From: Rhodococcus spelaei
Lineage (GTDB): Bacteria; Actinomycetota; Actinomycetes; Mycobacteriales; Mycobacteriaceae
Direction: 5' to 3'
Assembly (NCBI RefSeq): GCF_006704125.1
Contig: NZ_VIGH01000005.1
Location: 361,054 to 425,053, forward strand
Length of the DNA: 64,000 nucleotides
In this document: piece after piece, positions 56,053 to 64,000 of the stretch
How positions within the stretch are numbered: position 1 is the stretch's first letter
How the letters are laid out: every line of letters starts with the position of its first letter
Notes under the pieces: generated by a model
Seen by the model: only the letters and a program-made list of their open reading frames with translations
Database searches by the model: none
What the model was told of the DNA's origin: nothing
Program-made: the position numbers and the translations under genes

Positions 56053-59000
56053 GTGAGCACCGTGCGATTCGTACGCAGACCGCGCCGCGAGGTACCGCGC
56101 GCACCTGGCGGCGAGCTCAGCCTGCAGCCGCCCCCGGAGATACCGAAGATCGTTCCGGGCAACCTGCTGACCAAGATGCTGCCCCTCGTGATGGTCGTGG
56201 CGATGCTCGGCATGGTCGCGCTGATGTTCACCTCGGGGATGGCCTCGAACCCGATGTCGTTGCTGTTCCCGGTGATGATGGTCGTCTCGATGCTGGGCAT
56301 GCTCGCCGGCGGAGGCAAGGGTGGAGGCGCCCGCTCGGCGGAGGCCAACGAGGACCGCAAGGACTACCTGCGCTACCTCGACCAGTTGCGGCGCGACGTC
56401 TACGACACCGGGGATCAGCAGCGTGCGGCGCTCGAATGGAGCCACCCCGAACCCGGGTTGTTGTGGACCCTGGCCGGTTCCACCCGAATGTGGGAGCGAC
56501 GCGTCACCGATCCGGACTACTGCCACGTGCGGGTCGGGGTCGGCAGCCAACGGTTGGCGACCCGGCTGATCGCACCGGAGACCGGTCCGGTCGAAGATCT
56601 CGAGCCCGTCGCGGCGGTCTCGTTGCGGCGCTTCGTGCGCACCCATTCCGTCGTGCACGAGCTTCCGACGGCCGTGTCGCTACGCGGATTCGCAGCCGTC
56701 GGTCTGGAGGGCGACCGCGCGGTCGCCCGGGACCTGGTGCGCTCGATGCTGGTGCAGCTGTGCACTTTTCACGGCCCCGATCAGGTGCAGATCGCGGTGG
56801 TGTGTGGCCCCGACACGGCCTCCGAGTGGGAGTGGGCCAAGTGGCTCCCGCATGCCCAGCACTCCGAGTCGGCGGACGGTGTGGGGACAACTCGGATGGT
56901 CTTCGGTTCATTGATGGAGCTGGAGAACACGCTGGGCGACCACCTGGCGATGCGCGCGCGGTTCTCCCGAACCGCACCGCCGACCGCGGGTGTCCCGCAG
57001 TTGATCGTCGTGGTCGACGGCGGGATCACCGACGGGGGCAGCCTGCTCGACGAGGGGCTCGACTCGGTCACGGTGCTCGACTTGAGCGGGTACCGCCCGT
57101 CGTTGTCCGCCACCCGCGGGATCCAACTTGTCCTCACCGACGGATCGCTCGGCGCCCGCAGCGGATCGGGCATCGAGACGTTCGCCAGGGCGGACCAGCT
57201 CAGCACCCACCAGGCGCAGACTGCCGCCCGTCGCCTGGCGCCGTACCGTTCGTCCTCGCAGGTCGACACCGACACGGGGGAACCGGACGGACAGCCAGTC
57301 GCGAGTTGGCAGCAGTTGCTCGGCATTCCCGATGTCGCGGCCCTCGACACCGATAGGGCGTGGGCGCCGCGGACTGCGCGCGAACGGCTGCGGGTCCCGA
57401 TCGGCGTCGGCGCCGACGGCGCGCCGGTGGAGATCGACCTCAAGGAGGCCGCGGAGAACGGAATGGGCCCGCACGGGCTGTGCATCGGGGCCACCGGATC
57501 CGGCAAGTCGGAGTTCTTGCGGACACTCGTACTGGGTCTGCTCGCGACGCATTCGCCGGACGCCCTGAACCTGGTGCTCGTCGACTTCAAGGGCGGTGCC
57601 ACCTTTCTCGGGCTCGACGAGGCGCCGCACGTGGCGGCCGTGATCACGAACCTGGCCGAGGAACTGGCCATGGTCGACCGCATGCGGGACGCGCTGGCAG
57701 GCGAGATGAACCGGCGTCAGGAGCTGCTTCGTGCTGCGGGCAACTTCGCGAACGTCACCGACTACGAGAAGGCCAGGGCCGCAGGGGCCGACCTGGCGCC
57801 GCTCCCCGCGCTGTTCGTCGTCGTCGACGAGTTCTCCGAACTGCTCAGCCAACAACCCGAATTCGCCGACCTGTTCGTCGCGATCGGCCGGCTGGGGCGG
57901 TCGCTGCACATGCACCTGCTGCTGGCGAGCCAGCGTCTCGAGGAGGGCAAGCTTCGTGGACTCGACAGTCACCTGTCGTACCGGATCGGATTGAAGACCT
58001 TCTCCGCCAACGAGTCCCGAACCGTGCTCGGTGTTCCCGACGCCTACCACCTGCCCGCGGCTCCCGGTTCTGGCTACCTCAAGTGTGACTCCGCGGAGAT
58101 CGTCCGGTTCTCGGCGGCCTACGTCTCGGGGCCGTGCCCGCGAGGCCGAACCGTCGAGGCGATCGCGAGCTCCACGTCACCGGTGGACCTCAAGCCCCGC
58201 CCGTTCACCGCGGCGCCGGTCGCAGAGGAGTTCGAGGAGCCGGCCCGGGTCGTCCAGGCTGCCGAGCCCGTGACCGAGGAGGCCGGTGCGCACCGCACCG
58301 TCCTCGAGACCGTGGTCGACCGGATTCGTGGTCGCGGGTCCGCGGCACACCAGGTGTGGTTGCCGCCGCTCGAGGAGCCGCCCACCCTCGACCAGTTGCT
58401 GCCTCGGTCTGTTCTGAATGCCCCGGTGTCGGGAATCAGCTCGTTGCGGACGCCGATCGGCGTCGTGGATCGTCCCTACGACCAGCGGCGTGACCTGCTG
58501 ACTGTCGACCTGTCCGGGTCTGCGGGCAACATCGCGATCGTCGGTGGTCCGCAGTCCGGCAAGTCGACCGCACTACGCGCGCTGGTCGTGTCGATGTCGC
58601 TGACCCACTCTCCGGGCCAGGTGCAGTTCTACTGTCTCGACTTCGGCGGTGGCACGCTGACCGGGATGTCGGGTCTTCCGCACGTCGGATCGGTCGCGAA
58701 CCGGCTGGACGTCGATCGGGTGCGACGCACCGTCGCAGAGATGAACACCGTTGTCCGTCGGCGTGAGCATCGATTCCGGGAGCTCGGCATCGACTCGATG
58801 ACAGAGTTCCGGCGGTTGCGAGCGGGCGGTGGCGCCGGGGCGATCACGCAGGATCCGTTCGGCGACGTGTTCCTGATCGTCGATGGTTGGCAGAGCATTC
58901 GCCAGGACTTCGAACCGCTGGAAGGGCAGATACAAGCCTTGGCGAGTCAGGGTTTGTCCTTCGGTGTGCACGTCGTCGTCACCGCCTCGCGGTGGGGCGA

Positions 59001-60039
59001 GATCCGGCCTGCGCTCAAGGACCAGCTGGGAACGCGGATCGAGCTCCGGCTCGGTGATCCGTCGGACTCCGACGTAGGCAGGGCCAAGGCTTCTCGAGTC
59101 CCCGAGGGCCGTCCCGGTCGGGGAATGACCCGCGACGGTCTGCACCTGCTGGCGGCGTTGCCCCGAATCGACAGCCGAACGGACACAGTGGATCTGACCG
59201 CGGGCGTCGCCGACGCCGTTGCGCGGATCACGGCCGCGACCGTCGGACAGTCGGCCCCGCCGGTACGCATGCTGCCGGACCGGTGCGCACGTCCCGATGT
59301 CCTCGCCGCCGCACCCGACTGGCCGTCCGCGACCGGCGAGGCGCCGAACCTTCGCATCCCCATCGGCATCGACGAGGCGGATTTGGCGCCGGTGTACCTC
59401 GACTTTGCCACGCAGTCGCACCTGCTGGTGTTCGCGGACGGCGGCGCGGGCAAGACCACCCTGCTGCGCGGGATATGCGCCGGCATCGTCGAATCGAACA
59501 CCCCGCAGCAGGCGAAGATCATTCTCGCGGACTACCGGCGCACCATGCTCGGAGTAGTACCGGAGAATCACCTTGCCGGCTACGCGCCGTCCGCGACCAC
59601 GCTGACCACCATGATGAACGATCTGGCGTCGGTGCTCGCCGGTCGAATGCCGGATTCCAATGTCACACAACAACAGTTGAGGGATCGAGACTGGTGGACC
59701 GGTCCCGAGATCTACGTGGTGGTCGACGACTACGACCTCGTTGCAACCTCGAGCGGCAATCCGTTGACGCCGCTCCTCGACTACCTCGCGCAGGCGCGGG
59801 ACGTCGGTCTGCACGTGATCATCGCCCGCCGGTCCGGCGGTGCGGCGAGGGCACTCTACGAGCCGGTGATCGCCCGGCTCCGGGATCTGGTGTCCGCGGG
59901 CCTGGTGATGAGCGGCAGTCGCGACGAGGGCAACCTGATCGGCACGGTTCGTCCGGACGAGATGCCCCCCGGACGCGGAAACCTGGTCACGCGATCGGGT
60001 ACTGCGCTGGTGCAGATCGCGTGGCTGCCCCCGCTGTGA
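56053..60039 (+). CDS. eccC: Type VII secretion ATPase EccC (fused EccCa-EccCb)
   Basis: The FtsK/SpoIIIE-type motor of ESX, 1328 residues from GTG 56053 behind AGGGGGG. Two membrane helices lie near the N-terminus ('MLPLVMVVAMLGMVALMF', 'LLFPVMMVVSMLGMLAG'). Three ATPase domains are seen with Walker A loops GATGSGKS (about residue 480), GGPQSGKS (about 831) and GGAGKTT (about 1130). The first also has Walker B 'LFVVVDEFSELLSQQPEF'; the third has a shorter P-loop with 'IYVVVDDYDLVATSSGNP'. The single-chain form is that of ESX-4 and similar loci. Its stop overlaps the next GTG. Confidence 0.97.
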   Translation: MSTVRFVRRPRREVPRAPGGELSLQPPPEIPKIVPGNLLTKMLPLVMVVAMLGMVALMFTSGMASNPMSLLFPVMMVVSMLGMLAGGGKGGGARSAEANEDRKDYLRYLDQLRRDVYDTGDQQRAALEWSHPEPGLLWTLAGSTRMWERRVTDPDYCHVRVGVGSQRLATRLIAPETGPVEDLEPVAAVSLRRFVRTHSVVHELPTAVSLRGFAAVGLEGDRAVARDLVRSMLVQLCTFHGPDQVQIAVVCGPDTASEWEWAKWLPHAQHSESADGVGTTRMVFGSLMELENTLGDHLAMRARFSRTAPPTAGVPQLIVVVDGGITDGGSLLDEGLDSVTVLDLSGYRPSLSATRGIQLVLTDGSLGARSGSGIETFARADQLSTHQAQTAARRLAPYRSSSQVDTDTGEPDGQPVASWQQLLGIPDVAALDTDRAWAPRTARERLRVPIGVGADGAPVEIDLKEAAENGMGPHGLCIGATGSGKSEFLRTLVLGLLATHSPDALNLVLVDFKGGATFLGLDEAPHVAAVITNLAEELAMVDRMRDALAGEMNRRQELLRAAGNFANVTDYEKARAAGADLAPLPALFVVVDEFSELLSQQPEFADLFVAIGRLGRSLHMHLLLASQRLEEGKLRGLDSHLSYRIGLKTFSANESRTVLGVPDAYHLPAAPGSGYLKCDSAEIVRFSAAYVSGPCPRGRTVEAIASSTSPVDLKPRPFTAAPVAEEFEEPARVVQAAEPVTEEAGAHRTVLETVVDRIRGRGSAAHQVWLPPLEEPPTLDQLLPRSVLNAPVSGISSLRTPIGVVDRPYDQRRDLLTVDLSGSAGNIAIVGGPQSGKSTALRALVVSMSLTHSPGQVQFYCLDFGGGTLTGMSGLPHVGSVANRLDVDRVRRTVAEMNTVVRRREHRFRELGIDSMTEFRRLRAGGGAGAITQDPFGDVFLIVDGWQSIRQDFEPLEGQIQALASQGLSFGVHVVVTASRWGEIRPALKDQLGTRIELRLGDPSDSDVGRAKASRVPEGRPGRGMTRDGLHLLAALPRIDSRTDTVDLTAGVADAVARITAATVGQSAPPVRMLPDRCARPDVLAAAPDWPSATGEAPNLRIPIGIDEADLAPVYLDFATQSHLLVFADGGAGKTTLLRGICAGIVESNTPQQAKIILADYRRTMLGVVPENHLAGYAPSATTLTTMMNDLASVLAGRMPDSNVTQQQLRDRDWWTGPEIYVVVDDYDLVATSSGNPLTPLLDYLAQARDVGLHVIIARRSGGAARALYEPVIARLRDLVSAGLVMSGSRDEGNLIGTVRPDEMPPGRGNLVTRSGTALVQIAWLPPL

Positions 60040-61382
60040 CCGGCGGCCGAGTGCTGGCCGTCCATTTCGCCGAGACTGCGGCGTGGGCGCGGTGTGACGA
60101 CCATCAGTGGCAGTGCAGTGCCGCGGTTTTCGTCGACGACGGCAGACTCAGGTTCGGTCCGTGGCCTACCGCGGCACCGGCGACGTCGGTGGAGGCGGCA
60201 CCGATCCGGTTCGTGGACGACGAGTTCCTGGTGCTCGGCGCGGGCGTGTTCCCGATGGGCGAGGTGCTCGGCGGTCTGATCCGGCACGTGGTCGGCCGTT
60301 GCCCGGCGCCCGGACCGGTGGATCTGCTGGTGCTGACCTGTCCGGCGTACTGGGGCGTCGGCCGGCGCAGCAGGCTGGCGGCTGCGGGCCGCGTGGTTGC
60401 CGACGAGGTCCACGTCGTGTCCGTGCCGGAGGCGTTGTTCCGCGGACTCGCCGTGCGGCCGACGGGCAGTGGGCTGGTGCTCGAGGTGGGTGTCCTCGAG
60501 TCCGTGGCGGCTCGGCCCGGCGCGGCCGACTGCATCCGGTTCGCCGAGTGTGGCAGTGTGGATCTTACCGAGACATATGGTGCGGCAAGCAATTTCGCGG
60601 AGAACCTGCAACGGCGGTGGTCGGGGACGCCGTCGTGGATCGCGATCACCGGGGAGCTGCCGGCCGGCACCGCTCGCGCGCTGGTCGAGGCGTTGGGGTC
60701 CGAGCGGGCGGTGTCGGTGGTCCCGGGGTCCGTCGTGGCCTCGGGCGCATTCGAGTGGGGCTGCGAACTCGTGCACCTGTTCCCGTCCGCACAGGAGGCC
60801 GCATCCCACACTGTCGCGTCACGCCGTCGCTTCCGGCCTGCCCGGCTGACAGTTGCGGCGCTCTCGGTCGCGATGGCCGGGGCGGTGGGAGCGGGCGCAC
60901 TCGCCTGGATGGGGAGCGAGGACAGCGACATCGATGCGGCGCCGGTAGTCGTGCGGGCCGAGCCGCAGCGCGTGAGCGCGGGGAGGGCGACGGTGACAGT
61001 GCCTGCGGACTGGCATGCTCGCGATACCGGCCGCCTCGACCGGGTCGAGCTGGTACCGGACGACGGCACTCCCGCGCGAATCCTGGTGGTGCGTACGGAA
61101 CTCGCGCCGGACGCCGATCTGACCGCAGTCGAGTCGACGCTGCGGGACCGGATAGCGGAGCGTCCCGCTGAGGTCGGATCGCTCGAGCGGATGGACGTCG
61201 ATGCGCGACAGGGGTTGTCGTATGTCGAGTCGCCGGATCCCGGTTCGCGGGTGCGCTGGCGAGTGTTCGTCGGCGACCAGCTTCAGATCAGCATCGGATG
61301 CCAGACGGTCCCGGAGCGCGTAGCTGCCCTCGACGAGCGCTGTGACCAGGTGACGAGGTCGCTCACCGTGGCCGACCGGTGA
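60036..61382 (+). CDS. Type VII secretion-associated protein, Rv3446c-like
   Basis: About 448 residues, from a GTG overlapping the eccC stop (GTGA); GTG 60051 is an alternative. The N-terminal ~270 residues resemble a degenerate actin/Hsp70-like fold ('VLAVHFAETAAWARC', 'LVLTCPAYWGVGRRSRLAAA'), then one membrane helix ('LTVAALSVAMAGAVGAGALA', about residue 275). A soluble outer domain follows ('VSAGRATVTVPADWHARDTG', 'VRWRVFVGDQLQISIGCQTV'), matching the ESX-4-associated family found between eccC and the esx genes in mycobacteria. Position, coupling and layout support this. Its molecular role is unknown; no intact ATPase motif was seen. Confidence 0.85.
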   Translation: MTGGRVLAVHFAETAAWARCDDHQWQCSAAVFVDDGRLRFGPWPTAAPATSVEAAPIRFVDDEFLVLGAGVFPMGEVLGGLIRHVVGRCPAPGPVDLLVLTCPAYWGVGRRSRLAAAGRVVADEVHVVSVPEALFRGLAVRPTGSGLVLEVGVLESVAARPGAADCIRFAECGSVDLTETYGAASNFAENLQRRWSGTPSWIAITGELPAGTARALVEALGSERAVSVVPGSVVASGAFEWGCELVHLFPSAQEAASHTVASRRRFRPARLTVAALSVAMAGAVGAGALAWMGSEDSDIDAAPVVVRAEPQRVSAGRATVTVPADWHARDTGRLDRVELVPDDGTPARILVVRTELAPDADLTAVESTLRDRIAERPAEVGSLERMDVDARQGLSYVESPDPGSRVRWRVFVGDQLQISIGCQTVPERVAALDERCDQVTRSLTVADR

Positions 61383-61521
61383 CCACGAGCGACGCGGCGA
61401 AAACTCGTCGAGATCCGGCGGAACCGAAACACCCCGGGTGCGCGTCCAACTATCTGTAGGCGGTCCGACGACGTCCATCAGGGCGCGAACCCACGGACCC
61501 GAACTGAGTGAGGAGTGGGTC

Positions 61522-61833
61522 ATGGGGGATTTCAAGACAACCTCGGAGGAGATGGAGATCGCGTCCCAGCGTGTGAAGGACGCGAACGAACAGATCCAGG
61601 GACACATCGCCGCGATCCGGGGACAGGTCGACCAGCTCCAGGGTCTGTGGCGGGGAACCGCCAAGGGTTCGTTCGACGGATTGATGGCCCGCTGGGAGGC
61701 CAGCGGCAAGAAGCTCAACGACGCGCTCATGGGGATCAGCGAGAACATCAAGACGAACGGTGTGAGGTTCTCCGAGGCTCAGGATGCGCACACCACCGCC
61801 ATCAACAACGCGGGCGGCAGCCTCAACCTCTGA
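61522..61833 (+). CDS. WXG100-family protein (EsxU-like position)
   Basis: A 103-residue helical-hairpin protein of the WXG100 family, the likely secreted substrate or partner. The turn motif is 'LQGLWRGTAKGSFDGLMARW' (Trp-Arg-Gly) near residue 45, flanked by two amphipathic helices. ATG 61522 follows GTGAGGAGTGGG. No C-terminal YxxxD/E secretion signal is visible. It lies 139 bases after the Rv3446c-like gene and 61 before the second WXG100 gene, the same order as ESX-4 of M. tuberculosis. Confidence 0.93.
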   Translation: MGDFKTTSEEMEIASQRVKDANEQIQGHIAAIRGQVDQLQGLWRGTAKGSFDGLMARWEASGKKLNDALMGISENIKTNGVRFSEAQDAHTTAINNAGGSLNL

Positions 61834-61894
61834 CCATCGACCACAACCCAACCGGGCGACGTCGAACACATTCACACACTTCCAGGGGGACAAC

Positions 61895-62182
61895 ATGGAC
61901 GAGATCCTTTACAACTTCGGAGCCATCGAGGCCGTCGCGGCGGGCATCAAATCCACCAGCGGGGTGCTCGACCAGACACTCTTGGATCTGAAGAAGTACG
62001 TCGAGAGCCTTGCCGTGGTGTGGGGCGGCCGCGGCGCCGAGTCGTACCAGCAGCATCAGGCGCAGTGGGACTCCGCTGCCGCGGAACTCCACCAGATCCT
62101 CGAGGCCATCGGCCGGGCGGTCGGCACCGGTAATGACGACATGAACGCGACGGATCGAGCGGCAGCGAGTAGCTGGAACTGA
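61895..62182 (+). CDS. WXG100-family protein (EsxT-like position)
   Basis: A 95-residue WXG100 partner of the previous gene. The turn motif 'LAVVWGGRGAESYQQHQAQW' (Trp-Gly-Gly) lies near residue 42. ATG 61895 follows CAGGGGGACAAC. The C-terminus is 'MNATDRAAASSWN', without a clear YxxxD/E signal. The pair is expected to form a heterodimer secreted through the adjacent ESX channel. It is followed by a strong terminator, closing the locus. Confidence 0.93.
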   Translation: MDEILYNFGAIEAVAAGIKSTSGVLDQTLLDLKKYVESLAVVWGGRGAESYQQHQAQWDSAAAELHQILEAIGRAVGTGNDDMNATDRAAASSWN

Positions 62183-62206
62183 GATCGCACGCATTCATGT
62201 ACGAGG

Positions 62207-62243
62207 AAATCCCCGGGGGAGGAGAGCCCCCGGGGATTTTCTC
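62207..62243 (+). terminator. Intrinsic terminator at the end of the ESX locus
   Basis: A perfect 13-bp stem (AAATCCCCGGGGG and its complement) with a seven-base loop and a T-rich tail (TTTTCT), 24 bases after the last WXG100 gene. It can serve the convergent phosphodiesterase gene too. Confidence 0.9.
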
Positions 62244-62258
62244 TGTCCGGGGCAGGTT

Positions 62259-63404
62259 TCAGGATCGGTGGACCAGCAGCGGGACATTCAGCTCGGCCGA
62301 GGTGAGCGAACCGTGGTGCCCGATCAGCGTCGACTGCAGCGGTTCGGCGCCGCTGCGGATCAAAGCGCCCGAGCCCCTTGCCACGGCGATGACGTCGCCG
62401 ATCGCCACCTCGGCGGCAGCAGTCACGACCGGTCCGAACCAGCCGGCACCGACCGCCTCGTCCCGCGACAGCACGGCGTAGTCGTCGCCGAGCCGCTCGG
62501 TCCAGCGCGCATGCACCTCTGCGGCGGCACCGATCTCGGTGTACACGTGCCTGGCCCGAGGCTCACCGCCGATCGTGCGAACGCCACGGCTGAGTGCGGG
62601 GTCGGCGTCCAGGTCGACGGGGGAGCGCACGTCGACCATGCCGTGGTCGGCGGTGACGATCAGGGCGCTGTCTGGAGGGAGTCGGTCGGCGAGCTGCCGG
62701 GCGAGGAGATCGACCTGCGTGAGTTCGAGTGCCCACGCGGTGGATTCCACGCCGCGTGCGTGGCCGGTGAGGTCGAGTTCGCCGTGGTACGCGTAGACGA
62801 GTGAGCGATCGCCTTCGGTGAGCGCGGACGCGGCGCCGTCGACCAGATCGCCCATGGAGAAGCTCGGCCGGAACGTGCCGCCGCGCAACACAGCGCGGGT
62901 CAGTCCGGATTCGTGCTGGTAGGGCGGGCAGACCCGGGTGACGGCGACGCCACCCGCCGCGGCGCGCTCGAATGCGGTCGGGTTCGGCTGGAACTCCTCG
63001 GGGACCAGCTCACGGAGCAGGTCCACTCGCGGCCCCGGACCGTGCAGTCGCCACTTGAGTGGATTCATCGGGCGGTCCTGACCCGGCACCGCGATGAGGT
63101 AGCCGGCAAGAGCATGTTCGCCCGACGGACGTCCGGTGCCGAGCGAGGCGAGGCTGGTGGAGGTGGTGGTCGGGAAGCCCGCAGTCAACGATCGCCCGGC
63201 GAGGCTCGAGAGAAACGGGGCAGAGTCGGCCCTGGCCGCGAGCTGCTCGGCACCGAGGCCGTCGACGAGCAGGACACAGACGCGGGAGACGCCGTCCAGG
63301 TCGAGGCCGATGGGATCGGATTCGCCGGGTACGCCGAGATGAGCGAGGACCGCGGGCACGAGGTCGGACAGCGACGACCGGCCGTAGAGGGGCGCAAGGA
63401 GCAT
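62259..63404 (-). CDS. Nucleotide pyrophosphatase/phosphodiesterase family protein (alkaline phosphatase superfamily)
   Basis: A 381-residue metal-dependent phosphoesterase. The first metal Asp is in 'RVCVLLVDGLGAEQL', the nucleophile Thr is in 'AGFPTTTSTSLASLGTGRPS', further ligands are in 'YAYHGELDLTGHARG' and 'ALIVTADHGMVDV', and a final His is in 'STLIGHHGSLTSAEL'. This set matches the NPP / AP-superfamily phosphodiesterases. No signal peptide is evident, so it is probably cytoplasmic. Substrate unknown. It is convergent to the WXG100 genes and divergent from the rRNA operon. Confidence 0.9.
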   Translation of the reverse strand: MLLAPLYGRSSLSDLVPAVLAHLGVPGESDPIGLDLDGVSRVCVLLVDGLGAEQLAARADSAPFLSSLAGRSLTAGFPTTTSTSLASLGTGRPSGEHALAGYLIAVPGQDRPMNPLKWRLHGPGPRVDLLRELVPEEFQPNPTAFERAAAGGVAVTRVCPPYQHESGLTRAVLRGGTFRPSFSMGDLVDGAASALTEGDRSLVYAYHGELDLTGHARGVESTAWALELTQVDLLARQLADRLPPDSALIVTADHGMVDVRSPVDLDADPALSRGVRTIGGEPRARHVYTEIGAAAEVHARWTERLGDDYAVLSRDEAVGAGWFGPVVTAAAEVAIGDVIAVARGSGALIRSGAEPLQSTLIGHHGSLTSAELNVPLLVHRS

Positions 63405-63491
63405 GGAATCAGGCTATCGGCGCATCGCGGGGTTGATCCGGCCTTCGAGGAACGCCCTTGGTGGCGCAAGTTAGCCCTGTGACTAGGCGAT

Positions 63492-63520
63492 TTGACGTGG
63501 TGTGGGTCGTCGCGTAACTT
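63492..63520 (+). promoter_or_regulatory. Candidate rRNA operon promoter P1
   Basis: TTGACG and TAACTT are spaced by exactly 17 bases, facing the 16S gene and about 430 bases before it. It is a near-consensus -35 with TAnnnT at -10. Confidence 0.55.
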
Positions 63521-63666
63521 TTGTCGAGTCAGAGCGACACGGACACCGACCCGGACCGAGAGGTGCGGGACACGAGGTTGGACGAAGGCGCCTGGCCAAT
63601 CCGAAGTTTCCCGGCCAGTGTATGGTTGGTGCTTCACCGCCTGTCCTCCAGTTGTTTCCCCGGATT

Positions 63667-63694
63667 TTGTTCGGGTGTGCGGCTGGGTTAGGCT
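63667..63694 (+). promoter_or_regulatory. Candidate rRNA operon promoter P2
   Basis: TTGTTC and TAGGCT are spaced by 16 bases, followed by GGAACAG, about 260 bases before the 16S gene. Tandem rrn promoters of this kind are usual in actinobacteria. Confidence 0.5.
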
Positions 63695-63747
63695 GGAACA
63701 GTTGCCCCGGAGAGGCCGAGCATGACTCGGAATTGATGGTGTGTGCG

Positions 63748-63770
63748 TGTTCTTTGAGAACTCAACAGTG
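63748..63770 (+). promoter_or_regulatory. BoxA-like antitermination/leader element of the rRNA operon
   Basis: TGTTCTTTGAGAACTCAACA is the conserved leader motif found upstream of 16S genes of mycolic-acid actinobacteria. It is followed by a hairpin (CCACCCC / GGGGTGG, 63807-63828) and a longer imperfect stem at about 63834-63870 that may serve processing. Confidence 0.7.
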
Positions 63771-63955
63771 TGCCGATGAATGTCAGTGCCAAATGTTTTT
63801 GGTACTCCACCCCGCTTTTGTGGGGTGGGTATTGCTGACCGTCTCATTCTTCCGTCTGAGAGGGTCAGTGTTTTTTAAGCTAGTTTGAGTTTTTGATCGC
63901 TAGTGATTTGACTCGATGTCTATGACTGATTGCCGGCTTGCCGGTCATCTAGAGT

Positions 63956-64000
63956 CTTCAACGGAGAGTTTGATCCTGGCTCAGGACGAACGCTGGCGGC
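63956..64000 (+). rRNA. rrs: 16S ribosomal RNA, 5' end only
   Basis: The terminal bases contain AGAGTTTGATCCTGGCTCAG, the universal 27F primer site, followed by GACGAACGCTGGCGGC. That is the first few dozen bases of a 16S gene reading rightwards out of the window. The exact 5' end is approximate. Confidence 0.97.

Noticed and set aside
63908..63936. TTGACT near the 16S gene as a promoter
   Set aside because: No -10-like sequence lies 15-19 bases downstream; GC-rich TGCCGG falls there instead.

Overview
The window looks like chromosomal DNA of a mycolic-acid-type actinobacterium, closest in style to Rhodococcus, Nocardia or Gordonia. The evidence is very high GC, frequent GTG starts and ATGA/GTGA overlaps, the actinobacterial S10/spc/alpha ribosomal order, a WS/DGAT-type acyltransferase, and an ESX-4-like type VII secretion locus. 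A genus cannot be fixed from this sequence alone.

Layout. (1) 1-22.4 kb, accessory. The 3' 17.9 kb of a giant non-ribosomal peptide synthetase gene (5' end outside the window) carries five adenylation domains, one epimerase and a terminal thioesterase. It is separated by a strong bidirectional terminator from a convergent three-gene DrrABC-type ABC exporter, and a WS/DGAT-like acyltransferase lies divergently beyond that. (2) 22.6-43.3 kb, core. A hotdog-fold gene is followed by rpsJ-rplC-rplD-rplW-rplB-rpsS-rplV-rpsC-rplP-rpmC-rpsQ, then terminator and promoter, then rplN-rplX-rplE-rpsZ-rpsH-rplF-rplR-rpsE-rpmD-rplO, secY-adk-map, a MerR regulator with aldo-keto reductase and dtd, and infA-rpmJ-rpsM-rpsK-rpsD-rpoA-rplQ-truA. 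(3) 43.3-49.2 kb. An acyl-CoA dehydrogenase is divergent from a TetR regulator. Then come three tandem paralogous genes for secreted Ig-like proteins with four, two and one Ig repeats. (4) 49.2-62.2 kb. An NADPH-dependent FMN reductase precedes a complete ESX-4-like locus: eccE, eccB, mycP, eccD, eccC, a type VII-associated protein and two WXG100 proteins. (5) 62.2-64.0 kb. A nucleotide pyrophosphatase/phosphodiesterase-family gene, about 550 bases of rRNA-operon leader, and the first bases of a 16S rRNA gene.

How the parts work together. The NRPS, the DrrABC-like pump and possibly the acyltransferase form a plausible synthesis-and-export unit for a peptide or lipopeptide. Its module order reads (D-residue)-Thr-X2-X3-D-X4-X5-release. 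The ribosomal block is divided into transcription units by recognisable terminators and promoters. The ESX locus encodes all membrane components (EccB, C, D, E), the mycosin and a WXG100 pair, and is probably a self-contained secretion system.

The points most worth a second look are the unassigned NRPS specificity codes and repeat insertions, the 4-2-1 tandem Ig-protein family with a shared C-terminal signature and a mosaic of identical DNA blocks, truA lacking a canonical start codon and carrying a 30-bp tandem repeat, and an ESX-4 locus followed by an rRNA operon. Several palindromes look like operators. No CRISPR array, tRNA gene or insertion sequence was seen.
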